Assembly (NCBI RefSeq): GCF_023343835.1
Contig: NC_064437.1
Coordinates: 41,317,967 to 41,381,966 of the forward strand
DNA: 64,000 nt
Direction: 5' to 3'
Origin: Lagopus muta
Lineage: Eukaryota > Chordata > Aves > Galliformes > Phasianidae
Below, piece by piece: positions 13,223 through 24,539 of this stretch (position 1 is the first letter of the stretch; each line of letters starts with the position of its first letter). Position numbers and translations under genes: made by a program. The notes under the pieces are model-generated. The model saw nothing but the letters and a program-made list of their open reading frames with translations. It was not told the origin of the DNA and made no database searches.

Positions 13223-16200
13223 ACTGGGCTGCAATTCCCTGTTTTTCAAAGTGCCAGTTTTCAATAAGAGAGGATTTGCCTGGGTTTTCACATGGAGTAT
13301 GAAGTGTAGGTCCCCAGTCCTTGTAGCCTTTTTATCCACTGGAGCAATAAGCATCGGTCTTGGAACTCTCCTGCACACCTGCAATTACTTCTCATAGTTT
13401 AATGTGTCCGTTCTTATGCATATGTTATTTTTTCACATCTGCTTTTGTAGACATCAGTTGATTTACTCTGCAAGGAGTCCAAGGACTTGGCCATAGCAGC
13501 GCAGGAGTCAAAGGCAGAGCCTGCTAAGACGGCAACGTCCCTTGTAAAGTTGGATGGGAAAATACTGCATGCCTGCAAATATCCCAAACAAACAGCAGGC
13601 AGTTTCAGAGAGGTGCAGACGAGAGTGAAACCAAAACAAACTATTGCTTTAAAAATAATATACGGGCCTAATCCTTGCTACGGTGGACTCTGCAATTGTT
13701 TGGGCCTGAGCTGAAGTGGCTATAAAGTGCGGCCACTCAGATTCAATGGTGGTTTATACTACTGTGCTAAATATGTGTCCCTGGAAGAGGTGCTGCAAAT
13801 GGGAACCCAGGAGGTGAGTGGGTGCTGTGTGGTGGAGACGTGGCTGCAGATATGTCCATCTCTGCGATGTGTTGATCAACACCTCGGCTCTCCTGCACAA
13901 TAAATATGCCTGGTTGACTCTTGTTGTCCCTGCCAGCCACTGTGCTCCTGCTCTTGTGCAATGCAGTGCTGATTGCCCATCAGGGCAGAAACCACCCATA
14001 TGCTTTCAAGCTGCAACGTTGACTTTCAGGTGTGGGTTTCTCATGAAGGCTTTCAGGTGTGATCTTGCTCATTCAGCTAATGACTGGCAATCTTCTCACC
14101 TGTTTTTCAATCTTTGGCTGTCCACAGATAATAACTCCAAGGAAGCTCATTCTTAAACTCTTAACCTTTCTCCCAAGATCTCATTTTGATCCCATGCATT
14201 TTCAAAGCAGAGCAAAGGGAGCTCCTAAAAACATGGAGAAACTTGAGGAGGTTGCAGAAGGCTTGTGGTGAGGTAGCTGTGCCTCTATCGGTATCAGACA
14301 GACCATTAATAGTCAGGGGCCCTTGCTCTGTGCTGCCCTGAAGGACTTCTTAGGTATCCCACAGCACCACTCTTCACTTCCCATGGTGATGAGTGGCATG
14401 TGTGAGGTGAGCATTAGCAGGCTTAATTGATGCCCTGGTGTCAAGCCTTTCCAGACCAATAAAGACAATGTGTTCATCATGGGCAGCGTTAGATTCAGGA
14501 TGTGTATGTAAGGGAGAGCTTTGGTAATTCTGTCTGGAAGTGTTCTGTGGCTGATGTTTTATCTGTCCTTTTTCCCCAAACGATAACCCTGGTCAGCATT
14601 TTATCTGTGAGCAGCTTATGAAGTAGAGTCACTTGTTTTATGTTACAGATAGGGAAAGAGGGATGGTGATACGAAGAGCGAGTGGCCTTTCCCAGTGTTA
14701 CCAAGTGGAAGAGTGGTAGAGATGGGAAAAGGATCATATTGTTGTTTTATCTTTGAGACCATGCTATTTTAGAACTGTGTGTGGCTTGAGAGATCAAGGC
14801 TAAAAAAATGAAAAGTGTCACAGGGACTGGTGAGGAAGCCACAGACAAAATGCAGATTCACATCTGTCTATGGTGCAGAAAACTATGCCTTTGAATGGTG
14901 TTTCCCCAGTGGATGAATACAAACAGATGGCCAGTCGAAGCATTGCACCTTCCCTGTGAGATATGGCTTGTGTGCCTTACCTGGGCTGCTGTTTCCACTG
15001 GCTCCCAGAGATGGATATGTGGAACAGGACAGCTCTGAGATATGCTCCCAGGTGCATGTGGGGCTTTTTCAAGACAGTGGCTACCTTGCCTCACTGGCCC
15101 TCTTCAAAGCAAGTGACAACTCAGGCTTGTCACCATCAACAGCAGCATTTTAGCTCACAGAAACAGAGAGCAGTGTTGGAGTGCCCCATGCATAACGTGC
15201 TGCTGGTCAGGTCCTGGCTGTAACATAATCCAGGGCCAAAAGAACCTTTGATTCTGCTCTGGCAGGAGAAGAGAGGATCTTGTGCCACGCAAATCTTTGC
15301 ATACATGAAAGCGACATGGCATTTGCTTTACTTTAACGCTACCCTGAATCAAAAATAATTTTAACAGGTTGAGCAAGTGTAGCAGAGTCACTCTTGAAAA
15401 GGCAACCTGAAAGGACTTACCCTGGGAGACAAATTCCAAATCTGGCAGCTATCAAGCTACAGCTGTTGAATAGGCTTCTAGGAAAAATAGCAGGACAGCG
15501 AGGCAGGGCTGACAGCTGAACTGGTACAGGTGGTGGAACGTGATGCTTCCTCACCAGGAACTGCTATGATCATCAACCTCTCTTCAGCTGTAAAAGAAAA
15601 GGAAAGCATGCCACAAAGCAGGCTTTGGAGTGCTAGGAACAAAGCTGACTTGGGATCCAAGCGTACTGGGATACTTGCTGGTGAGTGCAACTGGATTTTC
15701 CATCTGGAAGGCATGACTGCCTGGCCCAGAAGCCAATTTAAAGTACAAATTAGATCTGGCTGTATGTCAGAATCTCCTCCCCAAAATGCAATAAGGACAG
15801 GGTGGTTATATAATATAAACCATTCTCCGTGATTTAGTGGTCCTGAAACAACAAACAAGCCAAGGAAGAGAAAAAATGCAGAAGAATTCAAAGCCAAAGG
15901 ATTTGGGTAGAGGAATTCAGTCCATATGATCCAGCAGAGATGTGTGCTGCTATTCCTGTACGTCTTGAAAGGAAACTGCCACCAGATCCTCTGCTATTTT
16001 CTCTTCACAGGGCCCTACTGATAGCGTGATATTTCAGCCTCCGCGCTAACTCCCATGCTCCAAATATGCAGGGCCAGTTGTGCGTGGCCCAGCATCCGCA
16101 GGAGGCAGCTCTCTTCCTCCAATTTGAAGTGAAGCCCTTGGGAATGGCAAAACCTGTGCAGATGGCACGGGCTGCAGTGGCTTTGCCCACATCCACTGTA

Positions 16201-19200
16201 GTGACCATGATGCTGTATGCTACCTGTGCAGGATGAGCTTTTGCAAGGTGGGTGGTGAGCAGCAGCACCCATGAGGGGAGTTCTCACCCTGCTTACCCCT
16301 TTTAACATAGAGAAGCGATTCTTCTTTACTTCGTTGGTACAGCATATGAGCAAAACACCTAAATATTTTTGAGCCTAAAGAATGTGAGCCACTTTTACTG
16401 GCTAATGTCCTTAAAGGGAAATTGTGACAGTGTGTTTACTACTTTTCAATACTCATCTATTAAGTATTCATGCTTTATTCCCTGCTGCTGTAATTTGCAA
16501 CAGGCCTCTTAAATTTGAAGCAGGTACCAATGCTCCAATGCAACTTCCAGCTATTTTTATGTCTACATGTACAAAGCAGATAGCAATGATTTATTGAGGA
16601 GAAGGTTATAAAGTATCACGAGGCAGTTTCAGATGCCTGTGGTAAGACCGGGAGGGAGGCTCAACTCCTCCCCCTGTATATGTAGAGTTTTGTGGCTGGA
16701 GCACCCGACTCTCCCATCTTCTCACTGGGACCTGTCACAATGGATTCCTTTTTATTGAACCAGCATGAATTGGGAGCAACTACACTGATGTCAAGCCACC
16801 TTGAGATATATAAGGCGAAGCCTAGGGAAGCCAAAAGTCTTTTTTCCATGGGCTGTAACAAGTCCCAAGTGAGAGGAATTGGGCCCTTTCTCTTAAAACA
16901 AGTTGTTTTCTTGGCAGTCTGCTTTAAATGTGCCCTTGAGCACACCAGCATTATGAGGATGCAGTGTCCTGTAGGAAGACCTTGGATGTGCACTTGTGAA
17001 CCAGCCTTGCCAGAGTTCATTTGGGGTGCAAAAGCATCTTTCCATGCTCCCTTTGCAATGCTGCTGAAAGGATGCAAACTTGCAGTGGCATCTGGAAAAC
17101 TCAAGGAGTGGGAAGAGACAAGGAGAGGGCTGAGGATTTGCTGCTAGAGCTGCTTATATGTCAGGCTAACCCCTGGCAGGAGGATTTACATCGGGTACTA
17201 GGAAAGCAGTGTGGGTGAAGGGAAAAATCCCTGAAGCAAGGAGATATGCTGCTCCCCAGCACTGCTCTGGTCTGAGGTCAGGGGCTCATATCTCCCCTTT
17301 CCTGCTTTAATTTGCTCTCCCGCCGGAGTGCAGGAATGAGCTGTGGGGTGAAGGCAGAGAGCACAAGCAAGGGCTTCACCCAGTGCAAGGGGAAACTGTG
17401 CTGTCACAGAAGGACATTTGCAGCATTCCTTGTCTCCTGGCTTTCCTTTGTGAGCAATCTCCAGGGAAATCAAACCTGACTTCGCTCCATTAGCTGTTAA
17501 CCTCCTGGCTGCTGGGCCTGTCTTTTGCATTACAACGGAACAGAGCTGCTTGGCACGCTGCTGTCAGGATCCAAATGAGCTTTGATAAAAGACCAAGTGT
17601 TAGAGCGAAAAGAACTTCTTACCAAAAGTTGTTTTCAATTTCCTGAACTAGTTATATCCACTCCCCTTTGCTCCTGGACTCAAGCAATCCATCTTCTGGA
17701 GGAGCCTTGCTTCATTATTTTTATTTCCCTCAGTGCAGTTGACACTTAGTCTGGGTTTCCCAACCCTCCCAGCTCCAATTCATTAGCTTCAAAGGCTGTA
17801 CAAAGCTGCTGTGGGTTCCCCAGCTGCTCGCACATGGGCACACGCCTGCCTTGGTTCTGTAGGCTTTGGTTTCCAAGGTTGAGATGCAACACAGTTCTGT
17901 CAGTCTCAGGATATGAGTGCTGTGGCAAGGGCACGTAGGGCTTGGCTGTAGGATTTTGGGGTTTCCAATTCATCTTGGTAGTGTGCTCACCCTGTGTGAA
18001 TTGCTTGTCTGGGTTTCTGGGCAGCCTGAAATGCTGCTGCCGAAGGCAAGAGAAAGGGGTGACTTAGAAATGTGTCCTTGGAAAATAGTAGCTGTGGATG
18101 AACAGGACCCCTGCGTGTGGCAGAGAGGCATGGTAAAAGGAATGTGGTCTTTGAGGTGGATGCAAGAACCCAGCTGGGCAGTGAGACTGCAGACTTTCAG
18201 TGGTAGCGACCTTGTGCAGAACTGTTTACTATTAAAGCAGTTTTCCTGAGGCAGGTATCTCTCAGTCCTAAGCAAAACATATCTTCCACAGGCTGCTGTG
18301 TTTATTTTTAAGCTAGCAAATTTGGCTAATGTCGCTGCAGGCGTAGAGGCTTTTTCTTGTTTTACTTGCAGCAATGTCATTCTTCTTAATTAACTTCTCT
18401 TCCCCTACAAGTCTTACCACCCAGGCTCTGCAAGAATCAAGATAACGGCAAAAATGAGGCCAGCAGAGATGACCATCTTTACAGACTCCCACGGCACCCA
18501 GCACAACCCATTAAAAATCAGCTCCAGACCAGGCAGAAAAAAAAAATCTACTGCCAAAATGGGAATAAAACACTTCCCCACCCCCTGCTTGGCCATGAAA
18601 TATTTCCGAAGAACAGGCAAGAGGTTAGTTGAAAACACAGGGGAATGTGGGCAGCTAAACTATGCATCCACCTCTTGCTGCCTGCTGATCTTACAAAGAT
18701 GATCAGGGATTTCCATCTATGGGGGGGGGAAGCGGACATGGGAGATGGGGTGGTGAGCCTTTGGGAGGGGCTTGTTTCAAATTTTGCAAAACCAGGGTTT
18801 GCTTTCTCTTCCCTTGGAGGCTCTGACCTGGCCTCTGCAGGAGCTGCTGGTGGCCAGGCTCGCATCCTTCCCCTGGCACAGCCGTGCTCTGCTCTGTTGT
18901 GCGGCAGCTTATTGCCACTGCAGATGCATGAAGCAAGTTTGGCTTTAACAGGAGGGAAGCAAGATTGAGTATGAGCATTTTAAGGTTATGAAAATGTAAA
19001 CCCTGATGGGCTGTGACTAGCTCCTGTCTTTCTGCCCTTGTCTGGGCTAGGAGTTCATATTGTTCAGTGAGACCATTTGTTTTGTAGGGACCAAGTGATT
19101 GAAAACAGCCATGATATTACTATGTGTGGACAGTACATTTTTTCCATGCATTTTCATAATCCTTTTCCCAAAGGATCAGAAGCATCTTTATTCTATAACT

Positions 19201-22200
19201 CCACAATGAGTTGGAGCAGCTCCTCGGGCGGGAATTGTTCTGCTCCGTGGACTACTTAATGCTTCCTATAAACTACTGCCAAATTAGGTAGGTAATACTC
19301 AATGTTTCTGACCTGAGTAGCAAACTATTTGTAGCTGTGTATCAAAGTAGAGATAGGGCTGGAGATACTAGAGGTGAGCTTGGGGTTACAGAAGAGAAAA
19401 TGATGGCTGTAAAGAACGTGAGTTTATGCATTGTAAGCATATGGGTACAGACGCATTTCCCTCAGGAGCTTTTCAAGGAAGTTTTGGTATCAGGGCTCTG
19501 TTGTACCTCTGTCACCTCTGACGCGTAGGAGAAAATGTGTCTAGTTGAGAGTGGAGTTTCACTAATGATGCATGGCTTATATTTTTAAATACACATGTGC
19601 CTATGTAACCTTTTCCCCTCTTAGCACTACACAATTCTCTAAACATTGTCTAAACATGAGGTGTGGAATCATTGAGAGATCACTAAGTCAGAGTAGGGCC
19701 CCATGGTCCTTCACAGCCTTCAGGTGGGAGCATCCCACCTTGCTTGCCATTTGGGAAAGGGCTCCCTGTGGCTGATGGGACTTTGGTAGTGTTCCTTGGG
19801 AATCCCAGGCCTTGCCTGCTTTGTGCCCCAACCAAAAGGCAAGTGGGTCACTGTGGCAGATGCTGCCAGACTGCAGGATGGGGAACAGTGCCCTGCCACA
19901 AGCCTGGTATTCTGTGGGACACAGAATAGCTGAGGACTGGGATGCTCGTGATGAGGAGAGCTCATTTTTGTGAGCTCTGTGACTGTTCTCAGTAGACAAG
20001 CTTTTCTATATTTTCCCCCCTCAGCCCCCTCCCCATTCATTGCCTCTCTCCAACAGCCCCCCTGGGATGACCTGCTCTCCCTGCCTTATGTAGGAGTGAC
20101 GTGGCTACACTGTCCTCAGCCCCTCGCAATGCTTCTTCTGAACAGTGTTTTGTGAAGGGATGGTCTGCAGACCCGTGCACTTCCACTTGGAAGAGTCCTT
20201 TTCTTCCCTCTTGTTTTTTCCTCCCTCCTCCCTCCCCTCCTTTGCTCTCAGAAAACATCTGTTTCCAGATGTTGTTCTTGAGTCTAATAAACGCAGCAAA
20301 AGGCCTTGAGTTCATATATTTACAATAGCTGGAGATGTCAGCTGCTAGTTAATGGCTCGTTTGAGCACATCAAGACCCCCACATTTCCTGGGGGGGTGGG
20401 AGGAGGATAAAAAGAGAAGTGGGGTTGGGCTTATTTTCTCCTTACTAAATGGACTGAAAAGGAGAATCTCTCTACAAGGCAGCTTTAGAGATTACTGATG
20501 GGATTGAGTGCACAGCCATCTCCATGCAGTTGGCCTCAGCTTCCAGCTTCCAGTTAGTGACAGGAAGAGCGTGTTTGCTTTTTTTTTTTTTAATGAAAAG
20601 CTCCACTTAAAGTGTAGTAAGGAAGGTCTGCTGCTGTTGCCCACCCTTTTCCAGGCCAAATGAAGACTCTCTAGGTAATTTGTTGGCTTGAACCATGTGT
20701 GCAGAAGCTTGAAATCTCGTCTGTGCCCGGCTATCTCATTTCTGACTGGCTGTGTATGGTGGTATCTTCTGGAGTCAGAGGGATTGTGGTCTTCTGCAAT
20801 GAGACCTCTTGGTTGCTTGCTATGCCCTATGAGGAGTCCCCACACATCATTCCCCTTTGAGCACTGTGTGTCTGTAGCAGAGAAACACTGAGGAACCTCT
20901 CTGTGGAGGACTTTGATGCCCACATGTGAATGTCCCAGGATGGATAAAGTGCTGGTGCCAGCTACCGACTGGCAAACCTGGTGGCTCTCTTACCTGTATG
21001 TAACCATGTCCAGTACCCTGTTTGACCCAATGCCATGTGCTAGATGTGAAACACTGTGTTCTGTTGTATGGATATATTTGGTTGTCTTGGGAGATGCATA
21101 TTACCTTATATTTGCTCCAGATTTCATTGCATATATGTGCTGAGGTCTGTAACCACCCCTGGAGGACCAGTTATAAGTAGTGCAAATGTATGGTCACTGT
21201 CCTTGTCAAGAACTGGATCAGCCTCCTGGAGAAGAGGCTCTGAGAATTGCTGGTCACTGATTTGCTGAGCATCTGCTTCTACTTGACCGAATTCAAGAGT
21301 CACGAACTTACACGAGGGCTGGTTTCAGGCTGGCACCGACCACCTCTTAAGCTGCAGAGGGAGCTGAATGTTGGGCTTAGCTTAACTCCAGGAGCTGTGA
21401 GATGACTCTGTGTGCTGGGGCGGTCTCTGGAGGCAGCTTGTTCAACAGGCAGTGCTGCATGCTCTACACGCACAGTTGGCTCAAGGTTTGTAGCTAAATT
21501 AGTCCATTTGTACTGGCATGGGTTGACAGGCCTCCTAAATGCATTGTAGATAGAAAAATTACCCCTCTACAACCCAGGCTTCCCTGTGAAACCCAGCTGA
21601 CTGCAGCTTCCCCAGCCTGTGGCAGCTATAACATATCCTGTAAGTGAACTGATCAGCTGGAGAGGAGCTGGCGGGGAGGCAGGAAAAGGCACTTACAGAG
21701 TCATTCAGGCGATGCTCATGACTGGACAGCAGGATCTTTACTGCAAATCAGAGGGAAAGAGTAGAGAGCTCTCCCCAGCTGGTGCAGGGAAATGAAATGT
21801 AGACACCCAGCAGATTTCCACTTTCAGCTTAGTGGGTGTATTTTCCTGATTTCTGATGCTTCGGCTGGTATAAATGAGACAGCCTTCGGTTAAAGCTATG
21901 TATGATAGAAGCAGGTTGTTGCTGTCCTCAGCAGCTGAACCCTGGCCTTTAAGTCATGTTACTTCAGTATCCTCTAGGATGCCTAGCATCCCAGTTATTT
22001 CCCCATCTACATCAACAATTTCCAAATGTTTTTATCCTCAGCTTCTCAGCATCTCTTCTTCACTTCTCATTGTCTCAGTATTTAGAAAAAATATTGCTAT
22101 GATGGCAGATGGCATTTTAGGTGGCTCTGTGGACCAATGATTTCTGTCCAGCACCAAGAGGCAGAGCCATGGCCTTGAAGAGTCCTTTCCCTCTGCCAGA

Positions 22201-23319
22201 AAATAGGCTGTGAATGTGTGTGAGTGACTGAGCAAGGGGTGTCAGATGGGGGAGCTGCACCTCCTGAACAAATAGACACCCTGCATGCATCTGGTCTGTG
22301 TGTTACACAGCCCTGTTTGCTCATATGAGAAACTGATGAAAAGCTGCAGCCATCAGAGGACTGTTCTCCATGCACACCAGAGTGGTGAGGAGAATTCGAT
22401 CAGTGAGATGACAACAAACCTGCTAAAAGAAATAAAGAATGGATTTCCTGCCTTGCAGACACTAAAACCCCACTTTGGGAAGCGAGTGGCTGCAAAAGGC
22501 ATGAGGCGGTTCAAAGAATTGGGGCTGTGTGCTACTGGGCCCTCCAAGGGTTTGTCTGGAGGAGAAGAAACAAGTCTTGCTTGCTTTAGCCTGCTCCCCA
22601 AAGGTCTATTTCTTCCAGCCCTCTGAAATGGAGAGCGGGCGAGAGATGAATATGAGTTTTCTCTGCCAATAATTTCCAGCACAGACTGCACGCAAAATCT
22701 TCATTTAAAATGTGTAAATGACAGCAAAGGAGCCACAAGGGAGCCAGATTTTAAGAGACCAATTTGCTGCCCGGCTTTTAACGAGTGCGTGCAGCAATGG
22801 GCCCTGTGCTGCTTCGCTGCTGTGTGTGCACAAGATGTAGATCAAAGGATGGACGGACAGGCAGGGGCTCAGCAGAGCCCGTGTGTCACTCTGGAGGGTA
22901 AAATATTGTATGTCATGCTTGGAAAATCTGGGGGAGGTGGGCCTCTTATTCTTGAAGAACAGAAAGGGGCTTTGTTTCCTGGATGCGTGGCTTGGGGCTC
23001 CCCTGTAGCACGTTTTGGGGAGGCTGCCTTCTGCTGAGGGGGGTTCTGCCTGTTGCCCTATGTCCAGTGGGATGTGGGGGAGATGATGGGAAGCTCTGCT
23101 TCACTAGAGGGCCTCAGCAGATTAATTCCTTTGAACGTCTGTGTTTCCTGGGCTTGTTGGGTCTTAGGACCAGCTCAAGCCCCAGGCGTTTCCCACCTCG
23201 TGCTGTGGTTTGCCTGCCTGGGGCATCACTCTCCTCTGCCTTTGGTTAAGTTTTTGTGAGCATCCTTGGCTTTGATCCCCAGCTGTTTCTCTCTGGCTCT
23301 CCCCCTGCCCAGCTGTTCC

Positions 23320-23790
23320 TCCCGAATCCTGGGGTCAAAATACCCCACGGCCCCTTGCCTCGGTGCCGCCTTGGGGTCCGGCTGGGGGCTCGGCAGCCCA
23401 CTTGTGCCGTCCCATTTGCGCACTCCGGCTGCCGGGAGGAAAGCAAGGCGCGGGCTGGTGCGAGCCCAGCCTCTGCTTTACAATCTCTTTCCTGCCGCTA
23501 TAAATAACCTCAGCGAGAGCCACTTCAAAGGGAAGGGCTGGCGGCGGAGAGGTGGTTCGGAGACCGAGCGGGACCGGGGCGTCTCACAGCCCGATCCCAC
23601 CCCGGCGCTTTGCATAAATAAATAAATCATGCGGAGAAGGAGAGGTGGAGGGAGCGGGCGAGCAGAGGAGGTTACTTTGGGAAGCCGCGGCTCGCTCATC
23701 CCAGCCCCGTCTTTTGGAGGGAGTGTGTCATGTTACAGAGGAGCCACGATCAGCCAGAGCGCAGCGTCGCCGGAACAGCTGAGAATTACC
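23320..23790 (+). promoter_or_regulatory. COL13A1: CpG island at the COL13A1 promoter
   Basis: CpG dinucleotides become dense here (28 counted by hand between 23401 and 23760), whereas flanking DNA is CpG-poor. The island ends about 450 bp before the start codon and contains a TATA-like box. It is the only such island next to a coding start in the window, so it is the most likely promoter of COL13A1 (inference). Confidence 0.75.
23499..23506 (+). promoter_or_regulatory. TATA-like box (TATAAATA)
   Basis: TATAAATA sits inside the CpG island on the + strand. If it is used, transcription would start near 23530 and the leader would be about 0.7 kb. A second A/T-rich stretch (gcataaataaataaatc, 23612-23628) could serve instead. 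Neither is proven. Confidence 0.4.
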
Positions 23791-23799
23791 TCTCTCTAA
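23629..23799 (+). other. Upstream ORF 1 (56 codons) in the probable leader
   Basis: ATG with A at -3 opens a 56-codon frame beginning MRRRRGGG and ending at TAA 23797-23799. It lies downstream of the TATA-like box and upstream of the COL13A1 start. The peptide is not recognised. It matters only if transcription starts before 23629. Confidence 0.45.
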
Positions 23800-23846
23800 T
23801 GGGGACTTTCATGTGTGAGCTCCTGGCCGGTCTGCGAAGGAACTGA
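23730..23846 (+). other. Upstream ORF 2 (38 codons), overlapping uORF 1
   Basis: ATG at 23730 opens a 38-codon frame ending TGA at 23844-23846. It overlaps uORF 1 out of frame and contains an internal ATG at 23799. Two shorter frames follow: 24043-24105 (20 codons) and 24150-24179 (9 codons). The stop of the last is in frame with COL13A1. Confidence 0.4.
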
Positions 23847-23965
23847 AACTAGCAGCTTAAAAGGAAATCAAAACCTACCAGCGACTCAAAAGACTGAAAG
23901 ACAGAAAAAAAAAAAAAAAATTCTCATAAGATTTTTTTCTCTCTGAATCTTTGCTGCAGTTGGAT

Positions 23966-23983
23966 CCATTTTTTTCTTTTTCT

Positions 23984-24026
<43 letters not shown>
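23966..24026 (+). repeat. (CTTTT)n / poly-T pyrimidine tract in the probable leader
   Basis: Repeated CTTTTT units run into an uninterrupted T run of more than 20 bases, about 210 bp before the COL13A1 start codon. It is likely length-variable. Confidence 0.85.
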
Positions 24027-24236
24027 CTGCGCCCCTTTTTGTATGTGTGTTTTTATTTTGCATTTTTTGGACACCCCCGTCCACTTTTGTCATTCTTGCT
24101 GTTAACTGTCATTTGCTGGCACCGGGATCTCCTTGGACATTTGTTTTCTATGCCTTCTGGATTGTGCTTCTTGAAATAGGAGGGAGGCTTTATTTATTCT
24201 ATTTATTTATTTATTGTTTCTCAGGACAGGGAGGGA

Positions 24237-24539
24237 ATGTTGGAGGAGAAGAGCTGGAAAGGTGTTGGCGAAACAGCTTTTGAAAGGGGGTGCGTGGCTA
24301 CCCCCAGGGCCAGCGACGGGGAGAGATGCTGCCGCCTCCCGCTGCTGCTGGGCTCGGGGCTGCCTGGCATCTCCCTGCTCTCTCTGGTGCTCAGCCTTCT
24401 GCTGTACTTTCGGACCTCTGATCTGCAATCCCGGGTGTCCCACTTGGAAGCGGACAGATCCACGCAGCTCCCTGCCTGGCTCTCAGCAGACCAAATGGAG
24501 ACGGCTATTTTGGGAAGAGTTGACCAACTGCTTGATGAG
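24237..24539 (+). CDS. COL13A1: COL13A1 exon 1 coding part (residues 1-101)
   Basis: Exactly 101 codons. It encodes a short cytoplasmic tail with a Cys31-Cys32 pair and Arg33 next to the membrane, then a hydrophobic segment from Leu34 to Phe58. A heptad-like stem follows (DLQSRVSHLEADR, then ETAILGRVDQLLDE); in this family such stems drive trimer assembly. The boundary after ...LLDE matches the human protein, where Lys starts the next exon. The donor is GAG|gttggt, with T at +3, weaker than the other donors. The N-terminal 30 residues do not resemble the human tail as I remember it, which is expected for a fast-evolving tail. Confidence 0.93.

Larger units (their letters stand above)
1..23319. 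other. Upstream DNA without a supported gene
   Basis: Open frames here are short and resemble no protein family. They lack collagen triplets, and no paired splice structure was recognised. In mammals the next gene upstream is FAM241B (C10orf35); its start motif MVRILANGE was not seen on either strand. Small non-coding RNAs or distal enhancers cannot be excluded. Confidence 0.6.

Noticed and set aside
1-23319. FAM241B or another neighbour gene upstream
   Set aside because: Its characteristic start and hydrophobic C-terminal stretch were not found in any frame inspected. It may lie further left.
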